Source of the DNA: Acidobacteriota bacterium
GTDB lineage: Bacteria; Acidobacteriota; Terriglobia; Bryobacterales; Bryobacteraceae
DNA length: 64,000 nt
Direction of reading: 5' to 3'
Assembly: GCA_014584705.1 (NCBI GenBank)
Contig: JACTMJ010000031.1
Span: forward strand, 124,001 to 188,000
Each line of letters opens with the position of its first letter. The stretch's first letter is position 1. Made by a program: the position numbers and the translations under genes. Positions 19,643-28,991 of this stretch are shown one piece after another. The notes below the pieces were generated by a model that saw only the letters and a list, made by a program, of their open reading frames with translations, searched no databases and was not told the origin of the DNA.

Positions 19643-20822
19643 AGCCCTGTTCGTGACGCCGGAATCGCCCTACCCGATGATCGGCGGAGGAGCGCTGCGT
19701 TCCGCCTCCATTCTCGAATACCTCCTTTCGCGCTACGAAACCGATGTATTCTGCTTCGTCCAGAACGATGCTGCTAACCGTCCGCCCCGTGGGAGCGATT
19801 TCAGACCGCCGGGCGTAGGCCGTTGGACGAATCAGCCTCTTCCGTTTCATAGCAAGGCGCTCTTTCCCAGGGGATGGCGCAACGCTGCGAGATTGATTCG
19901 TCGCATGCCGCCTCTGGTGGATCGTTTCGCTGGTTTCGAGTGTGCTCTCCGCGCCGCGACAGGCGGCCAGCGGTATGACCTGGCCGTCATCGAACATTTC
20001 TGGTGCGCGACTTACGCGGAGATGCTGCGGCCCGTCTGTGACCGTCTGGTGATCGATCTGCACAATATCGAATCGGTCTGGCATAAGCGTTCGGCTGCTG
20101 AAGGAGGAGTCTTGGCTCGTGCGATCCACACCGGCTTTGCGAGGGCGGCGGCTGCACTCGAGACCAGCTTGCTGCCATTGTTTGACCTGGCCCTGGTAAC
20201 TTCGAAGCCCGACTCCCGTTTTGTGGAGAGCCGGTTCCCGCACTTGCCGGTTGCAGTTGTAAAAAATACGATCCCAATGCAGTCGCCGCGCGTGGTCCAG
20301 AGGGAAGATCAGATCGTGTTTAGCGGCTACATGGAATATGTCCCGAATCAGGCGGCCGTTCTCGATTTTGCGCGGGAAATCTGGCCGATTGTGTCAAAAC
20401 ACCGGCGAAATACGCAATGGAAAATTGTGGGGAAATCGGCGAACCGCCTGTCGGAAGCATTGGCAAGTTCGCCGCGCACGTGTCTTGTATCGGACCCCGA
20501 GGATGCGATGATAGAGATAGCGTCCGCATCCGTGGCGGTGGTACCTTTGCGCGTTGGCTCGGGGACCCGTCTGAAGATTGTCGAAGCTTGGGCTGTTGGT
20601 ACGCCGGTCGTATCGACTACGTTGGGTGCGGAAGGATTGGAGTGTGAGCCGGGGCGCGACCTGCTGATTGCCGACGATCCGGAAGAGTTTGCCGCGAAGG
20701 TGATTGCGCTCCTCGAGGATTCCGGCCTGGCGGCGGAGATTGGCGCGAACGGTAGAAATCGATATGAAGCCGCGTACACCTGGCGCACTGCCTGGGACGA
20801 ACTCGCGGCATGTGGCCTATGA
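19626..20822 (+). CDS. Glycosyltransferase (GT4-type GT-B fold)
   Basis: Second glycosyltransferase of the surface-polysaccharide block. Translation begins at a TTG at 19626 inside the end of the previous gene, with GAGGCGGTGAAG just upstream, and reads MSDRPRALFVTPESPYPMIG. The 398-residue protein has a family opening with a glycine-rich loop, the central VIDLHNIESVWHKR, and a donor-site region VPLRVGSGTRLKIVEAWAVG in which the first Glu of E-x7-E is replaced by Gly/Ser, as in many GT4_WcaI-like proteins. The C-terminus contains LAAEIGANGRNRYEAAYTW. Specificity is unknown. Confidence 0.9.
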   Translation: MSDRPRALFVTPESPYPMIGGGALRSASILEYLLSRYETDVFCFVQNDAANRPPRGSDFRPPGVGRWTNQPLPFHSKALFPRGWRNAARLIRRMPPLVDRFAGFECALRAATGGQRYDLAVIEHFWCATYAEMLRPVCDRLVIDLHNIESVWHKRSAAEGGVLARAIHTGFARAAAALETSLLPLFDLALVTSKPDSRFVESRFPHLPVAVVKNTIPMQSPRVVQREDQIVFSGYMEYVPNQAAVLDFAREIWPIVSKHRRNTQWKIVGKSANRLSEALASSPRTCLVSDPEDAMIEIASASVAVVPLRVGSGTRLKIVEAWAVGTPVVSTTLGAEGLECEPGRDLLIADDPEEFAAKVIALLEDSGLAAEIGANGRNRYEAAYTWRTAWDELAACGL

Positions 20823-20862
20823 AGATTAGACCCGATCACAATGGCAATACGGAGGGGGCGGC

Positions 20863-22020
20863 ATGCGGATCGCTGTAGATGCCCACGCCATTGGAAACCG
20901 GCAGACCGGGAACGAAGTCTACGTTCGTAATTTGCTCCAGCGCTTCGTCAAGCTGGAACCCCGCAATGATTATCTTGCGTATGTTTCGGCAAAGCGCGGC
21001 GGCGTGGACATCCCGGATAGGGTCAAGACCCGGCGGGTGTCGGCCAACCCCTTCGTGCGCCTCGGTTTTCAGTTGGGCGCGCAATTGCGCGAAGACCGCC
21101 CGGACCTCATCCACGTACAGTACACGGCCCCTCTGCGCTGCCCCGTTCCCATTGTGGTCACGGTCCACGATGTGAGCTTTCTGTATCATCCGGACTTTTT
21201 CTCTCCGTTCCGGCAGCGGCAACTGGCCATCACCGTGGAGCGTACCGTGCGGCGGGCCGCGCGCATCGTCACCTGCAGCGATTTCTCCCGCCAGGCGATC
21301 GCCTCGGCCTACCGCCTGGATCCGGAAACGATCCACGTGGCGCACAATGGCGTCGCGCCGGGCTTTAAGCCCGTCAGCCAGCGCCAGGCGAAAGCGATTG
21401 TGCGGGACCGCTACGGCATCTCCGCCCCGTTTCTACTGTGCGTGGGAAACCTCCAGCGCCGGAAGAATCAGTCCGGCCTGATTCGCGCTTATGAATTGCT
21501 AATCCAGGCGCATCCGGAATTTGCGCAGGATCTCGTTTTTGTCGGCAAGGATACCAGCCAGTCGTCGGAGATCCGGGATCTTGCGCGCAAGTCCCCGCTG
21601 CGGCAGCGGATCCACTTCGTCGGATTCGTCGCGGACGAGATTTTGCCCTCGTTCTATAACGCCGCCGACCTTTTCGTCTTTCCCAGCTTTTACGAAGGCT
21701 TCGGAATCCCGCTCCTGGAAGCGATGGCATGCGGTCGGCCGATCGCCAGTTCCAATCGCACGGCAATGCCGGAGGTCACCGGCAAGACCGCGGTTCACTT
21801 TGACCCGGCCTGCACGCACTCTATCGCTCAGGCCCTGCACGACATGCTTGCGAATCTCGATCTCTGCCAGAAGCTGGGCGAAGCGGCCCTTCACCGCTCG
21901 CGTACCTTTAGCTGGGATACCACGGCATCCGCTGTGTTGGACGTTTATCGGGAAGTGGCCGGCGTTCCTTCGCGCACCCTCGAAAGCACCGCGCCTCGCG
22001 CCCTGGCATCCGGTTCGTGA
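20863..22020 (+). CDS. Glycosyltransferase family 4 protein
   Basis: Third GT-B glycosyltransferase of the block, 385 residues. The start ATG at 20863 has a strong GGAGGG 5-10 nt upstream. The N-terminus (MRIAVDAHAIGNRQTGNEVY) and the sequence VHDVSFLYHPDFFSPF resemble mannosyltransferases of the WbaZ/MtfB type. The donor site has a classical E-x7-E in FYEGFGIPLLEAMACGRPIA. The stop TGA shares a base with the start of the following fusion gene (TGATG), so the two are translationally coupled. Confidence 0.93.
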   Translation: MRIAVDAHAIGNRQTGNEVYVRNLLQRFVKLEPRNDYLAYVSAKRGGVDIPDRVKTRRVSANPFVRLGFQLGAQLREDRPDLIHVQYTAPLRCPVPIVVTVHDVSFLYHPDFFSPFRQRQLAITVERTVRRAARIVTCSDFSRQAIASAYRLDPETIHVAHNGVAPGFKPVSQRQAKAIVRDRYGISAPFLLCVGNLQRRKNQSGLIRAYELLIQAHPEFAQDLVFVGKDTSQSSEIRDLARKSPLRQRIHFVGFVADEILPSFYNAADLFVFPSFYEGFGIPLLEAMACGRPIASSNRTAMPEVTGKTAVHFDPACTHSIAQALHDMLANLDLCQKLGEAALHRSRTFSWDTTASAVLDVYREVAGVPSRTLESTAPRALASGS

Positions 22021-24224
22021 TGCGTATCGCGCTCTTCAGCCCTTTGCCCCCCGCCCGGAGCGGAATCGCCGATTACAGCGCGGCTTTGGCGGAAGCGATG
22101 GCCACCGTGACCTCGGTGGATGTCTATTCTTCCGCCCGCAATGTGCCCGATCTCTCCCGATACGATGCGGTCCTGTATCAGATCGGCAATAACGGCGACC
22201 ACGATTTTGCTTACAGGACGGCTCTCTCGTATCCCGGAATCGTGGTGCTTCATGAAGCCAATCTGCATCATCTCATCGCGGACCTCACGATCAAGCGAGG
22301 CGATTGGGATGGCTACATGCGCGCCGTGGAATTCGACGGTGGCGCCGCTGCGCTCGAATACGCGCGCGCCGTCCGGCGTCTCGAAGTGGGGCCGGATTAC
22401 GACGGCGTTCCTATGCTCCGCGAGTTGCTCGAAAGCGCGCGCGGGCTGATTGTGCATAGTGAGTTCGTCGCCGGGCGCGCACGGACGAACGGCTATACGG
22501 GGCCAGTGGCCGTGATCCCCCACGGAGCCTGGCTCCCCGAATCCGTCGGCGGGCGATGGCGCGAACGCCTGGGTGTTCGCGACGGTCAGCCTCTCATTGG
22601 CGTATTCGGCCATTTGAAGCCCTACAAACGGATCGCCGAAACGCTTCGGGCATTCCGCCGGGTAGTGCGGCAGAGAGAGGATGTGCGGCTGATTCTCGTG
22701 GGAGAACCCCACCCGGATTTCCCGGTGGAACGGTTGATCGATAGCCTGGACCTGCGCGCCCATGTGCGCGTGATCGGCTACGCGCCGATTGAAGATTTCG
22801 TCGGCTATCTCGATGCCTGTGACGTCATTGTGAACTTACGCTTTCCCACCGTTGGCGAGAGTTCGGGAACCATGTTGCGGGCGATGGGTCTTGGCAAACC
22901 AGTGCTCGTGTCCGATGTGGGGGCGTTCTCGGAGTTTCCCGAGGATGTCTGCCTGAAGGTGCCGGTGGGTGGCCCCGCTGAGGAAGACCTGATCTTCGAG
23001 TATCTGCACTATCTCGTCAGCCATCCGGAAGCCGCTCGTGCGATCGGCGCATCCGCCAGGGAATGGGTGGCCCGCGAGTGCGCGTGGAATCGAGTGGCGG
23101 AACGCTATGTCGCGTTTTGCGAGCAAGTCGCCGAAGGGTCCGATTTCGAGACTCCTCCGCCCGTCCCCGGGGTTGAGCCGGTAGCTGCGGAAAAGGTTGC
23201 GAAAGCGACTGCAGTTACAGAGCCTGAGATCGTCACGCAGGCAGCGCCGGAAGAACTTCTGCCCATTGCCGATACCGAGCCCGCGGAGTATCCAGGCAAG
23301 GGAGTTCCGCGGGAAGAGTCCGCGCAAGAGACCGGCGATCTCCTGGAGCCGCAATTGGAATGTGCCTTGCCGCAAGATCAGGACACGGCTGAGGGTACCG
23401 GGCCGGTGACACCAACGGGAACGCTTTCTTTGGAGAATCCGCTAGCCGCCGAGCTGTTAAGCTGGGCCTCCGGCACCGCCGCTCGCGAGTATCTGATGCA
23501 GCATCTCAGCCGCCTCGTAACCACCCTCGAATTGCTGCCGGAAGGGGGCCAGAACCGTTCCGTGCTTGAAATGGGGTGTTACCTCCAGATCACGCCCGCT
23601 CTCCATTGGAGTAAGCACTACGGAGAAATTCGCGGCTGCTATTTCGGGCCAATTGGGGATGTGGCGCACCGCTCCGTGCGTTCCGTCGATGGCCGCGTCT
23701 TCGAATGCGATGTGGATGCGTTCGATGCCGAGCGCGACCACTATCCATACGCGGACAACACCTTCGATGTCGTGCTCTGCACCGAACTGTTCGAGCACCT
23801 GGGCTATGACCCCATGCACTGTCTCTTTGAGATTCATCGCATCCTCAAACCGGGCGGTCATCTCCTATTGAGCACGCCCAACGCCTGTTCGTTGCGCGCC
23901 ATCGCGGCGATCCTGGGACAGTATCATCCGGGATTCTTCCCCTCGTTCATGCGGCCCACAGCCACCGGTGAGGTGGACCCTCGCCACCATCGCGAGTACG
24001 CCCCCCGCGAGGTCAAAATGGCTCTCGTGGACGCCGGTTTCGAAGTGGAGCAATTGCGCACTGCTCCGTACTGGAGTGCTCCGGAGCCGCAGCACGCTTG
24101 GGTCCAGCACTTGCTGGAGCGCTACGAATTGGACCAGAATCTTCGCGCGGAGTGCATCTTCGCGCTCGCCAGAAAGGCCGGCCCGCCCGTCAATCGCTAT
24201 CCGGATTGGCTTTACTATGGCTAA
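22020..24224 (+). CDS. Fused glycosyltransferase (GT4) - SAM methyltransferase
   Basis: Bifunctional polysaccharide enzyme of 734 residues. Residues 1 to about 370 form a GT-B glycosyltransferase (MRIALFSPLPPARSGIADYS; VVLHEANLHHLIADLTIKRG; donor segment GESSGTMLRAMGLGKPVLVS, in which the second Glu of E-x7-E is Ala). Residues about 371-470 are an acidic, Glu/Pro-rich linker without predicted fold. Residues about 473-734 are a class I methyltransferase with YADNTFDVVLCTELFEHLGY and LKPGGHLLLSTPN. Its motif I is atypical (VLEMGCYLQITPA instead of a glycine-rich loop). A GTG at 22017 is an alternative start. The C-terminal PDWLYYG ends the domain. Confidence 0.9.
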   Translation: MRIALFSPLPPARSGIADYSAALAEAMATVTSVDVYSSARNVPDLSRYDAVLYQIGNNGDHDFAYRTALSYPGIVVLHEANLHHLIADLTIKRGDWDGYMRAVEFDGGAAALEYARAVRRLEVGPDYDGVPMLRELLESARGLIVHSEFVAGRARTNGYTGPVAVIPHGAWLPESVGGRWRERLGVRDGQPLIGVFGHLKPYKRIAETLRAFRRVVRQREDVRLILVGEPHPDFPVERLIDSLDLRAHVRVIGYAPIEDFVGYLDACDVIVNLRFPTVGESSGTMLRAMGLGKPVLVSDVGAFSEFPEDVCLKVPVGGPAEEDLIFEYLHYLVSHPEAARAIGASAREWVARECAWNRVAERYVAFCEQVAEGSDFETPPPVPGVEPVAAEKVAKATAVTEPEIVTQAAPEELLPIADTEPAEYPGKGVPREESAQETGDLLEPQLECALPQDQDTAEGTGPVTPTGTLSLENPLAAELLSWASGTAAREYLMQHLSRLVTTLELLPEGGQNRSVLEMGCYLQITPALHWSKHYGEIRGCYFGPIGDVAHRSVRSVDGRVFECDVDAFDAERDHYPYADNTFDVVLCTELFEHLGYDPMHCLFEIHRILKPGGHLLLSTPNACSLRAIAAILGQYHPGFFPSFMRPTATGEVDPRHHREYAPREVKMALVDAGFEVEQLRTAPYWSAPEPQHAWVQHLLERYELDQNLRAECIFALARKAGPPVNRYPDWLYYG

Positions 24225-24272
24225 GGGCCGCATCGCCGATCAGGCAGGGCCTCGCCGCTCCAGTTCCTTACG

Positions 24273-25490
24273 ATGTTCAGTGAAATCAGCGACGTCGAAG
24301 CCCGGATCGTAGACGGAGAGCTCCGTTTGCGGTTGCGGCTTGTCCTCGACGAGTTGGAGGGCTTCGGCGGTTCGGCCGTGCTTGGCTGGCAGGTGCTGGA
24401 CCCGCAAACCGGCGCTTACCTGCGCGAGGGCGAACATCACACGCTCGCATTGCCGGATGCGGCGCGGTTTGAGACTGTGCGCGAGTTGACGATCGCCCCC
24501 GCCCAGATCCCCGCAGGCGCGGTGCGCGTGGTAGTTTCGATCCTCGCGGGGACCAGTTGGCGTTACCAGTGCGGCGATCGGTATCTGCGCCTCGACCTCC
24601 TTAACCAACGCCACGGCCTGAAGGTGGAGATCGTCCGCATCAGTGCGCTGGCGAACGAATGGCTGCCTGCGCTCACACGCGCGGCCGGAATGGCTTTCTC
24701 GCTTCCACTGCAAACCGTTGTCCGGAACCAAAGCCTCATCCGCACGATGGTATGGCGGGACTTGCTCGGGCGTTACCGCGGTTCGTTCGCGGGCATTTTC
24801 TGGAGTGTGCTGAACCCGCTCCTGCTGATGGCCACGTACTACTTCGTGTTCGGCGTTGTGCTTCAGGCTCGCTTCGGCGCGGACACCACCAGGGAAGGGT
24901 TCGTCCTCTATTTCCTGGCCGGCATGCTGCCCTGGCTTCCTTTCAGTGAAGCTCTGGGCCGCGCCCCCTCCGTCCTGGTGGAACACGCGACCTTCATCAA
25001 GAAACTCGTATTCCCGATCGATACCTTGCCCGTGAACCTGGTTGTCTCCGGGCTCGTCACGCAAGGCTTTGCCATTCTCTTGTTTCTGGGTGGGCTGCTC
25101 CTGTTTCGGGGAGCAATCCCGGTGGCCGCGCTCTGGCTGCCGCTCCTTCTGGTCCCCCAGGTGCTCCTGACCCTGGGCTCCTGCTGGCTGCTCTCCGCGC
25201 TGGGGCTGCTCTTTCGGGATCTTGGCCAACTCATGGGCTTTTTCCTGACGATGTGGTTCTTCCTCACCCCCATCTGCTATCCGGAAGAGTCCGTCCCGGC
25301 GGCTGCCCGCCCGGTGCTCGCGTTGAACCCGTTCCTGCACCTGGTGCGGGCCTTTCGCAGCGTGCTGCTCGAAGGCCACCCTCCGGATTGGCCGAATTTC
25401 GCCGTGCTCTGCCTCGCCTCCGTTCTTGTTTTTCTCGCCGGGTATACCGTCTTCCACAAACTGCGGGGAAGCTTCGCGGACCTGCTCTAG
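24273..25490 (+). CDS. Polysaccharide ABC transporter permease with N-terminal beta-rich domain
   Basis: ABC-2 type membrane subunit exporting a polysaccharide or lipid-linked glycan. Residues from about 150 are a standard Wzm/RfbA-like permease (NQSLIRTMVWRDLLGRYRGS, then six hydrophobic helices; WFFLTPICYPEESVP near the end). Residues 1 to about 115 are extra: a soluble, strand-rich segment (ELRLRLRLVLDELEG; VLGWQVLDPQTGAYL; GAVRVVVSILAGTSWRYQCG) whose style recalls the carbohydrate-binding C-terminal domain normally found on the Wzt ATPase. No ABC ATPase gene is adjacent. The gene ends 65 nt before a tRNA. Confidence 0.88.
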   Translation: MFSEISDVEARIVDGELRLRLRLVLDELEGFGGSAVLGWQVLDPQTGAYLREGEHHTLALPDAARFETVRELTIAPAQIPAGAVRVVVSILAGTSWRYQCGDRYLRLDLLNQRHGLKVEIVRISALANEWLPALTRAAGMAFSLPLQTVVRNQSLIRTMVWRDLLGRYRGSFAGIFWSVLNPLLLMATYYFVFGVVLQARFGADTTREGFVLYFLAGMLPWLPFSEALGRAPSVLVEHATFIKKLVFPIDTLPVNLVVSGLVTQGFAILLFLGGLLLFRGAIPVAALWLPLLLVPQVLLTLGSCWLLSALGLLFRDLGQLMGFFLTMWFFLTPICYPEESVPAAARPVLALNPFLHLVRAFRSVLLEGHPPDWPNFAVLCLASVLVFLAGYTVFHKLRGSFADLL

Positions 25491-25555
25491 CAGCCGCACG
25501 CAATCGGCTTCTCTCGCGCTACACTGGTAACTGCTCTTCGAGAAGCGCCTCCTTA

Positions 25556-25644
25556 GCCGGGATGGCGGAACTGGCAGACGCACCAGACTCAAAATCTGGC
25601 GAAGTTCACTCTTCGTGCGGGTTCGACCCCCGCTCCCGGCACCA
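25556..25644 (+). tRNA. tRNA-Leu (anticodon CAA)
   Basis: The acceptor stem GCCGGGA (25556-25562) pairs with TCCCGGC (25634-25640), followed by discriminator A and an encoded CCA. The anticodon stem CCAGA/TCTGG encloses CTCAAAA, with anticodon CAA at 25590-25592. A long variable arm (class II) and GGTTCGACCC-type T arm confirm leucine. It reads UUG codons. Confidence 0.97.
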
Positions 25645-25886
25645 CCCCGCACTGGCGCTCGCTTACGCGCTCCCCTCTCGTCGCGGTATCATTTGACTAT
25701 CGCCAAACGCGAGTACAGGATGCCAATTCCTTTGTATTCGAATCGGTTGTATTGCGCGTTCGAAGGATTGGGCACCGTCGCGGATTCGGAAAATCTGAGA
25801 GGACTGTGACGGAGCCACTGAGAACCCCTTGGCCAGAACGCAATTGCGATGCCCTCCTGCCCCGGCTTTGCCTTAGGCGGCACAAG

Positions 25887-27602
25887 ATGGGCGGCATCGC
25901 TCTGCTTCTTTTTCTTTTGGTCTGCACCCCCGGAACGGTGCTCTCTCAGTCTGCCCCGGCCAGCGCCCCCGTGCCGGAGGCATCCGCATCAACGGCGGCT
26001 TCTCCGTCCTCGCAAGCGTCGTCTCAGCCCGCGCCCGCCGCAGAGTCCGCGCAACAGGCCGTCCCGTCCGCAACGCCCGTGGCTGGCGAACAAGAGCCTT
26101 CCCAGCCCGCCCCGGCCAAGTCGGCCGCGCCCAAACCGTCGCGGGTTCGACCCGCCGCCAGGAAGGCGAAGATTCGTCCTCAGCCGGAACCGGCTCCGCC
26201 TAGCCAGGAAGAGGCGACCTCGGAGACCATGGAGCCGCCACCGGCCATTCTCCAGACTCCGGTATCGCAGTTGCCCCCTCCCCCTCTCATTCTGGCCCCT
26301 CAGCCGCCTCCGCCCCCGGTGGAGCCTGCGTTGGGTAAACGCTTTTGGTCTGTTCCGGAAGTCATCAAGATCATCCTTGGCCTCGTGGCACTTTTTGCGC
26401 TGGCGACATTAGGCGCGCATCACAAGGTACGGCGGCTGGAGCGGAGACTGCGCATCAGCGGCGTGATCACCGCCGGTCTCCCCTTCGTGATCCTTGGTTA
26501 CATCGCCAGCCTCCCCAGCGTGGGGGTGCTGCCGGATACCGTCCTGTGGGTATTGCGCCCCGTGCTGGTGCTGGCCCTGGGCTGGATTGGCTTCGTCATT
26601 GGGTTTCGCTTTGACGCATCGGTCATTGAGTCCATCCAGCGGCCCGTCGCCACCGCCGGTTTCTTCGTCGGAGCCTTCACGTTTACGTCGATCCTGATTT
26701 TCTGCGGGGCGCTGCTCATTCTGGTCGAGCCTTCGGAGGGGGCGGGTACGTTTTTCCGCGATGCGATCCTGATCGCATCCGCCGGAAGCGTCATAGCGCA
26801 TCGCGGCCCTCATGTTCCCGTTCGGCGGGAGGGCGGCGGCCGTGCGGATCCCATTTGGGGTATCGTTCACCTCCAGCACCTCGCCGGAATTATCGGGCTC
26901 CTGGTCGTGGCCGCTTACTTTCGGCCTACCGATGCCACCCTGATGTGGCAATTGCCCGGAACGGCTTGGCTGTTCATCACTCTTGGGTTGGGCACAGCGA
27001 TCGGTGGCATTGTTTACGCTACCCTGTGCAGCGTGAAGCCCGGCCCGGACTTCGTGGTAGTGCTCCTCGGTTCCGTCGGTTTCGCCGCCGGAATTGCCGG
27101 GTTCCTCCGTCTCTCCCCGATCGTCGTCTGTTTTATTGCCGGATTCATTCTGGCGAATCTGCCGTTTCACACCAGGGCTCTTGTTCGCGCCACCCTTGTC
27201 CGGCTGGAGCGCCCGATTTATCTGATCTTCCTGCTCGTCTCCGGATCGTTGCTTCGGGTGGGCGAGTGGCAGGGCTGGATGATCATGTTGCTTCTGGTGG
27301 CGGGCACCATCCTGGGGCGGAGCATCGCCTGGGAAGTGTCCCGCCGCCGCCATGTATTCGTTCCTTCAAACGAACAGAAGCGCCGCCTGACGTTGGCTCC
27401 GCTTGGTGCGCTTTCCGTCGCCGTCGCCGTGAATGCCCAGTTGCTCTACTATGGGCCTGTGATTTCCTGGATGGTCGTCGGCGTGATTGGTGCTTCCATC
27501 GTCACGGAGATCCTGGTCCAGTTCACCGCGCGGGGGCTCCTTGGGGGCGGTGGCTCGGTGGGGGCGGTGGTGCGCGAAGAAGCGAATGAGGTGGCGTCGT
27601 AA
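25887..27602 (+). CDS. CPA-type cation/proton antiporter-like membrane protein with Pro/Ala-rich exported N-terminus
   Basis: The start at 25887 (MGGIALLLFLLVCTPGTVLS) gives a signal peptide and 571 residues in total. Residues about 25-150 are Ala/Pro/Ser/Gln-rich and probably periplasmic. From about residue 155 the protein is a multi-helix membrane domain resembling cation:proton antiporters of the CPA type (VLALGWIGFVIGFRFDAS; ILIASAGSVIAHRG). Where active antiporters have Gln-Asp in the central unwound helix, this protein reads IVHLQHLAGIIG, with His331 in place of Asp. It is followed 3 nt later by an antiporter that keeps its Asp. Function may be regulatory or non-canonical. Confidence 0.75.
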   Translation: MGGIALLLFLLVCTPGTVLSQSAPASAPVPEASASTAASPSSQASSQPAPAAESAQQAVPSATPVAGEQEPSQPAPAKSAAPKPSRVRPAARKAKIRPQPEPAPPSQEEATSETMEPPPAILQTPVSQLPPPPLILAPQPPPPPVEPALGKRFWSVPEVIKIILGLVALFALATLGAHHKVRRLERRLRISGVITAGLPFVILGYIASLPSVGVLPDTVLWVLRPVLVLALGWIGFVIGFRFDASVIESIQRPVATAGFFVGAFTFTSILIFCGALLILVEPSEGAGTFFRDAILIASAGSVIAHRGPHVPVRREGGGRADPIWGIVHLQHLAGIIGLLVVAAYFRPTDATLMWQLPGTAWLFITLGLGTAIGGIVYATLCSVKPGPDFVVVLLGSVGFAAGIAGFLRLSPIVVCFIAGFILANLPFHTRALVRATLVRLERPIYLIFLLVSGSLLRVGEWQGWMIMLLLVAGTILGRSIAWEVSRRRHVFVPSNEQKRRLTLAPLGALSVAVAVNAQLLYYGPVISWMVVGVIGASIVTEILVQFTARGLLGGGGSVGAVVREEANEVAS

Positions 27603-27605
27603 GCC

Positions 27606-28952
27606 ATGCGTATCTTTCTGTTGATTGTCTTCGCCGGTCTCATGCACGCCACGCGATCCTTCGCGCCGCAAGCGGGCGAGGACGGCGCGGGTGCGGCCGG
27701 AACCGCCGTCGCTTTTGGATACCTTCTTCTTTCCGCGTTGTTCGCGGGAAGCATCTTCAAGTCGTTCGGGCTTCCCCGATTGACGGGCTACCTCGTAACC
27801 GGCATCCTCGCGGGGCCTCAGGTGATGGGGCTGGTTTCCCTGCCGGCTCTGGACAACCTGGAGATTTTCAACGGAATGGCGATTGCGCTCATTGCGCTCA
27901 CGGCGGGCGCGGAACTAGGCGTCCGCGAAATGAAGCCGCTGTTGCGAAGCATTTTCTGGATCATCGTTGTGGCCATCCTCGGCGTGATGGCGATCCTCTC
28001 GGCCACCATTTACCTCTGTCGCGATCTGCTCCCGTTTTTCAATGATTTAACCCTGATACAGGCTGTCGGCGTCGCCACCGTGCTGGGCGTGACGATGACC
28101 GCCCAATCGCCTGCCGTCGTGATCGCATTGCGTTCGGAAATGCAGGCGGAAGGTCCCGTTAGCCGCACCGTATTGGGCGTCGTCGTCCTTTCCGATCTGG
28201 TTGTGATTCTCATCTTTGCCGTGGTTTCCTCACTGACCACAACGCTCTTCGGCAACAGCGCCGATGCGCTTGAGACCGCCGGCAGGCTGGCATGGGAGAT
28301 TCTCGGGTCGGTTGGCGCGGGAGTGCTCGCCGGTCTTCTGCTCGCAGGCTTCTTTAAGCACGTGAAGGGCGGGGCGGCGCTCTTCGTTCTGGCCGTGGCC
28401 TTCGTGATGGCGGAGGTCGGCCAGCGCGTCGATTTTGATCCTCTCATCATCGCCTGTGCGGCGGGCGCGCTGGTGAGGAATTTCACGGCCTATGGGCATC
28501 AATTGCTGGAGGAGATCGAAGGCTCGTCACTCGCCGTGTACGTCGTCTTCTTTGCCGTTACCGGCGCATCCATCCATATCGACGCACTGCAATTGGTGGG
28601 TATTCCCGCCGCCATCTTCGTCCTCGTGCGCGGTACCGGCTTCTACGGGCTCAATTGGGTTGCCGGAACCATTGCCAGGGCACCGATGGCCATCCGGAAG
28701 TACGCCGGATTCGGGCTGATGCCGCAGGCCGGTTTGGCGCTGGCTCTCGCGCTCCTGTTCTCGAGAACCTTCCCGGACCTGGGTGCCACAGCCTCGGCTC
28801 TCGTCCTGGGCGGCGTGGCTATTAACGAAATGGTCGCGCCCATTCTCTACCGCTTCGCCCTCGTGAAAAGCGGAGAGGCCGGGGCCGCGAACGCCGCGCC
28901 AAGTCCGGAACTGGAGGGCGAGCCCGCGCTGGCCACCGGAAGCGGCGGTTGA
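27606..28952 (+). CDS. Cation:proton antiporter (CPA2, KefB/GerN-like membrane domain)
   Basis: Sodium or potassium/proton exchanger of the CPA2 family, 448 residues, membrane domain only (no C-terminal RCK/TrkA domain). Family motifs are FGLPRLTGYLVTGILAGPQV near the first helices, VTMTAQSPAVVIALRSEM, and VVLSDLVVILIFAV with the ion-binding Asp at residue 197. It starts 3 nt after the preceding antiporter-like gene, so the two are almost certainly co-translated and may act as a pair. The N-terminus (MRIFLLIVFAGLMHATRSFA) looks like a signal or first helix. Confidence 0.88.
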   Translation: MRIFLLIVFAGLMHATRSFAPQAGEDGAGAAGTAVAFGYLLLSALFAGSIFKSFGLPRLTGYLVTGILAGPQVMGLVSLPALDNLEIFNGMAIALIALTAGAELGVREMKPLLRSIFWIIVVAILGVMAILSATIYLCRDLLPFFNDLTLIQAVGVATVLGVTMTAQSPAVVIALRSEMQAEGPVSRTVLGVVVLSDLVVILIFAVVSSLTTTLFGNSADALETAGRLAWEILGSVGAGVLAGLLLAGFFKHVKGGAALFVLAVAFVMAEVGQRVDFDPLIIACAAGALVRNFTAYGHQLLEEIEGSSLAVYVVFFAVTGASIHIDALQLVGIPAAIFVLVRGTGFYGLNWVAGTIARAPMAIRKYAGFGLMPQAGLALALALLFSRTFPDLGATASALVLGGVAINEMVAPILYRFALVKSGEAGAANAAPSPELEGEPALATGSGG

Positions 28953-28991
28953 GCATTTGGCGGCGAACGCGCTTCCTCCGGAAACTGACTG

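Noticed and set aside
24240..25652. A 470-codon minus-strand frame across the polysaccharide permease and tRNA.
   Set aside because: Antisense to a recognisable permease and a tRNA; composition (Glu/Gln/Arg-rich) is typical of shadow frames.
25556..25887. tRNA-Leu as an integration site.
   Set aside because: No integrase, no direct repeat of the tRNA 3' end and no change in gene style follow it.
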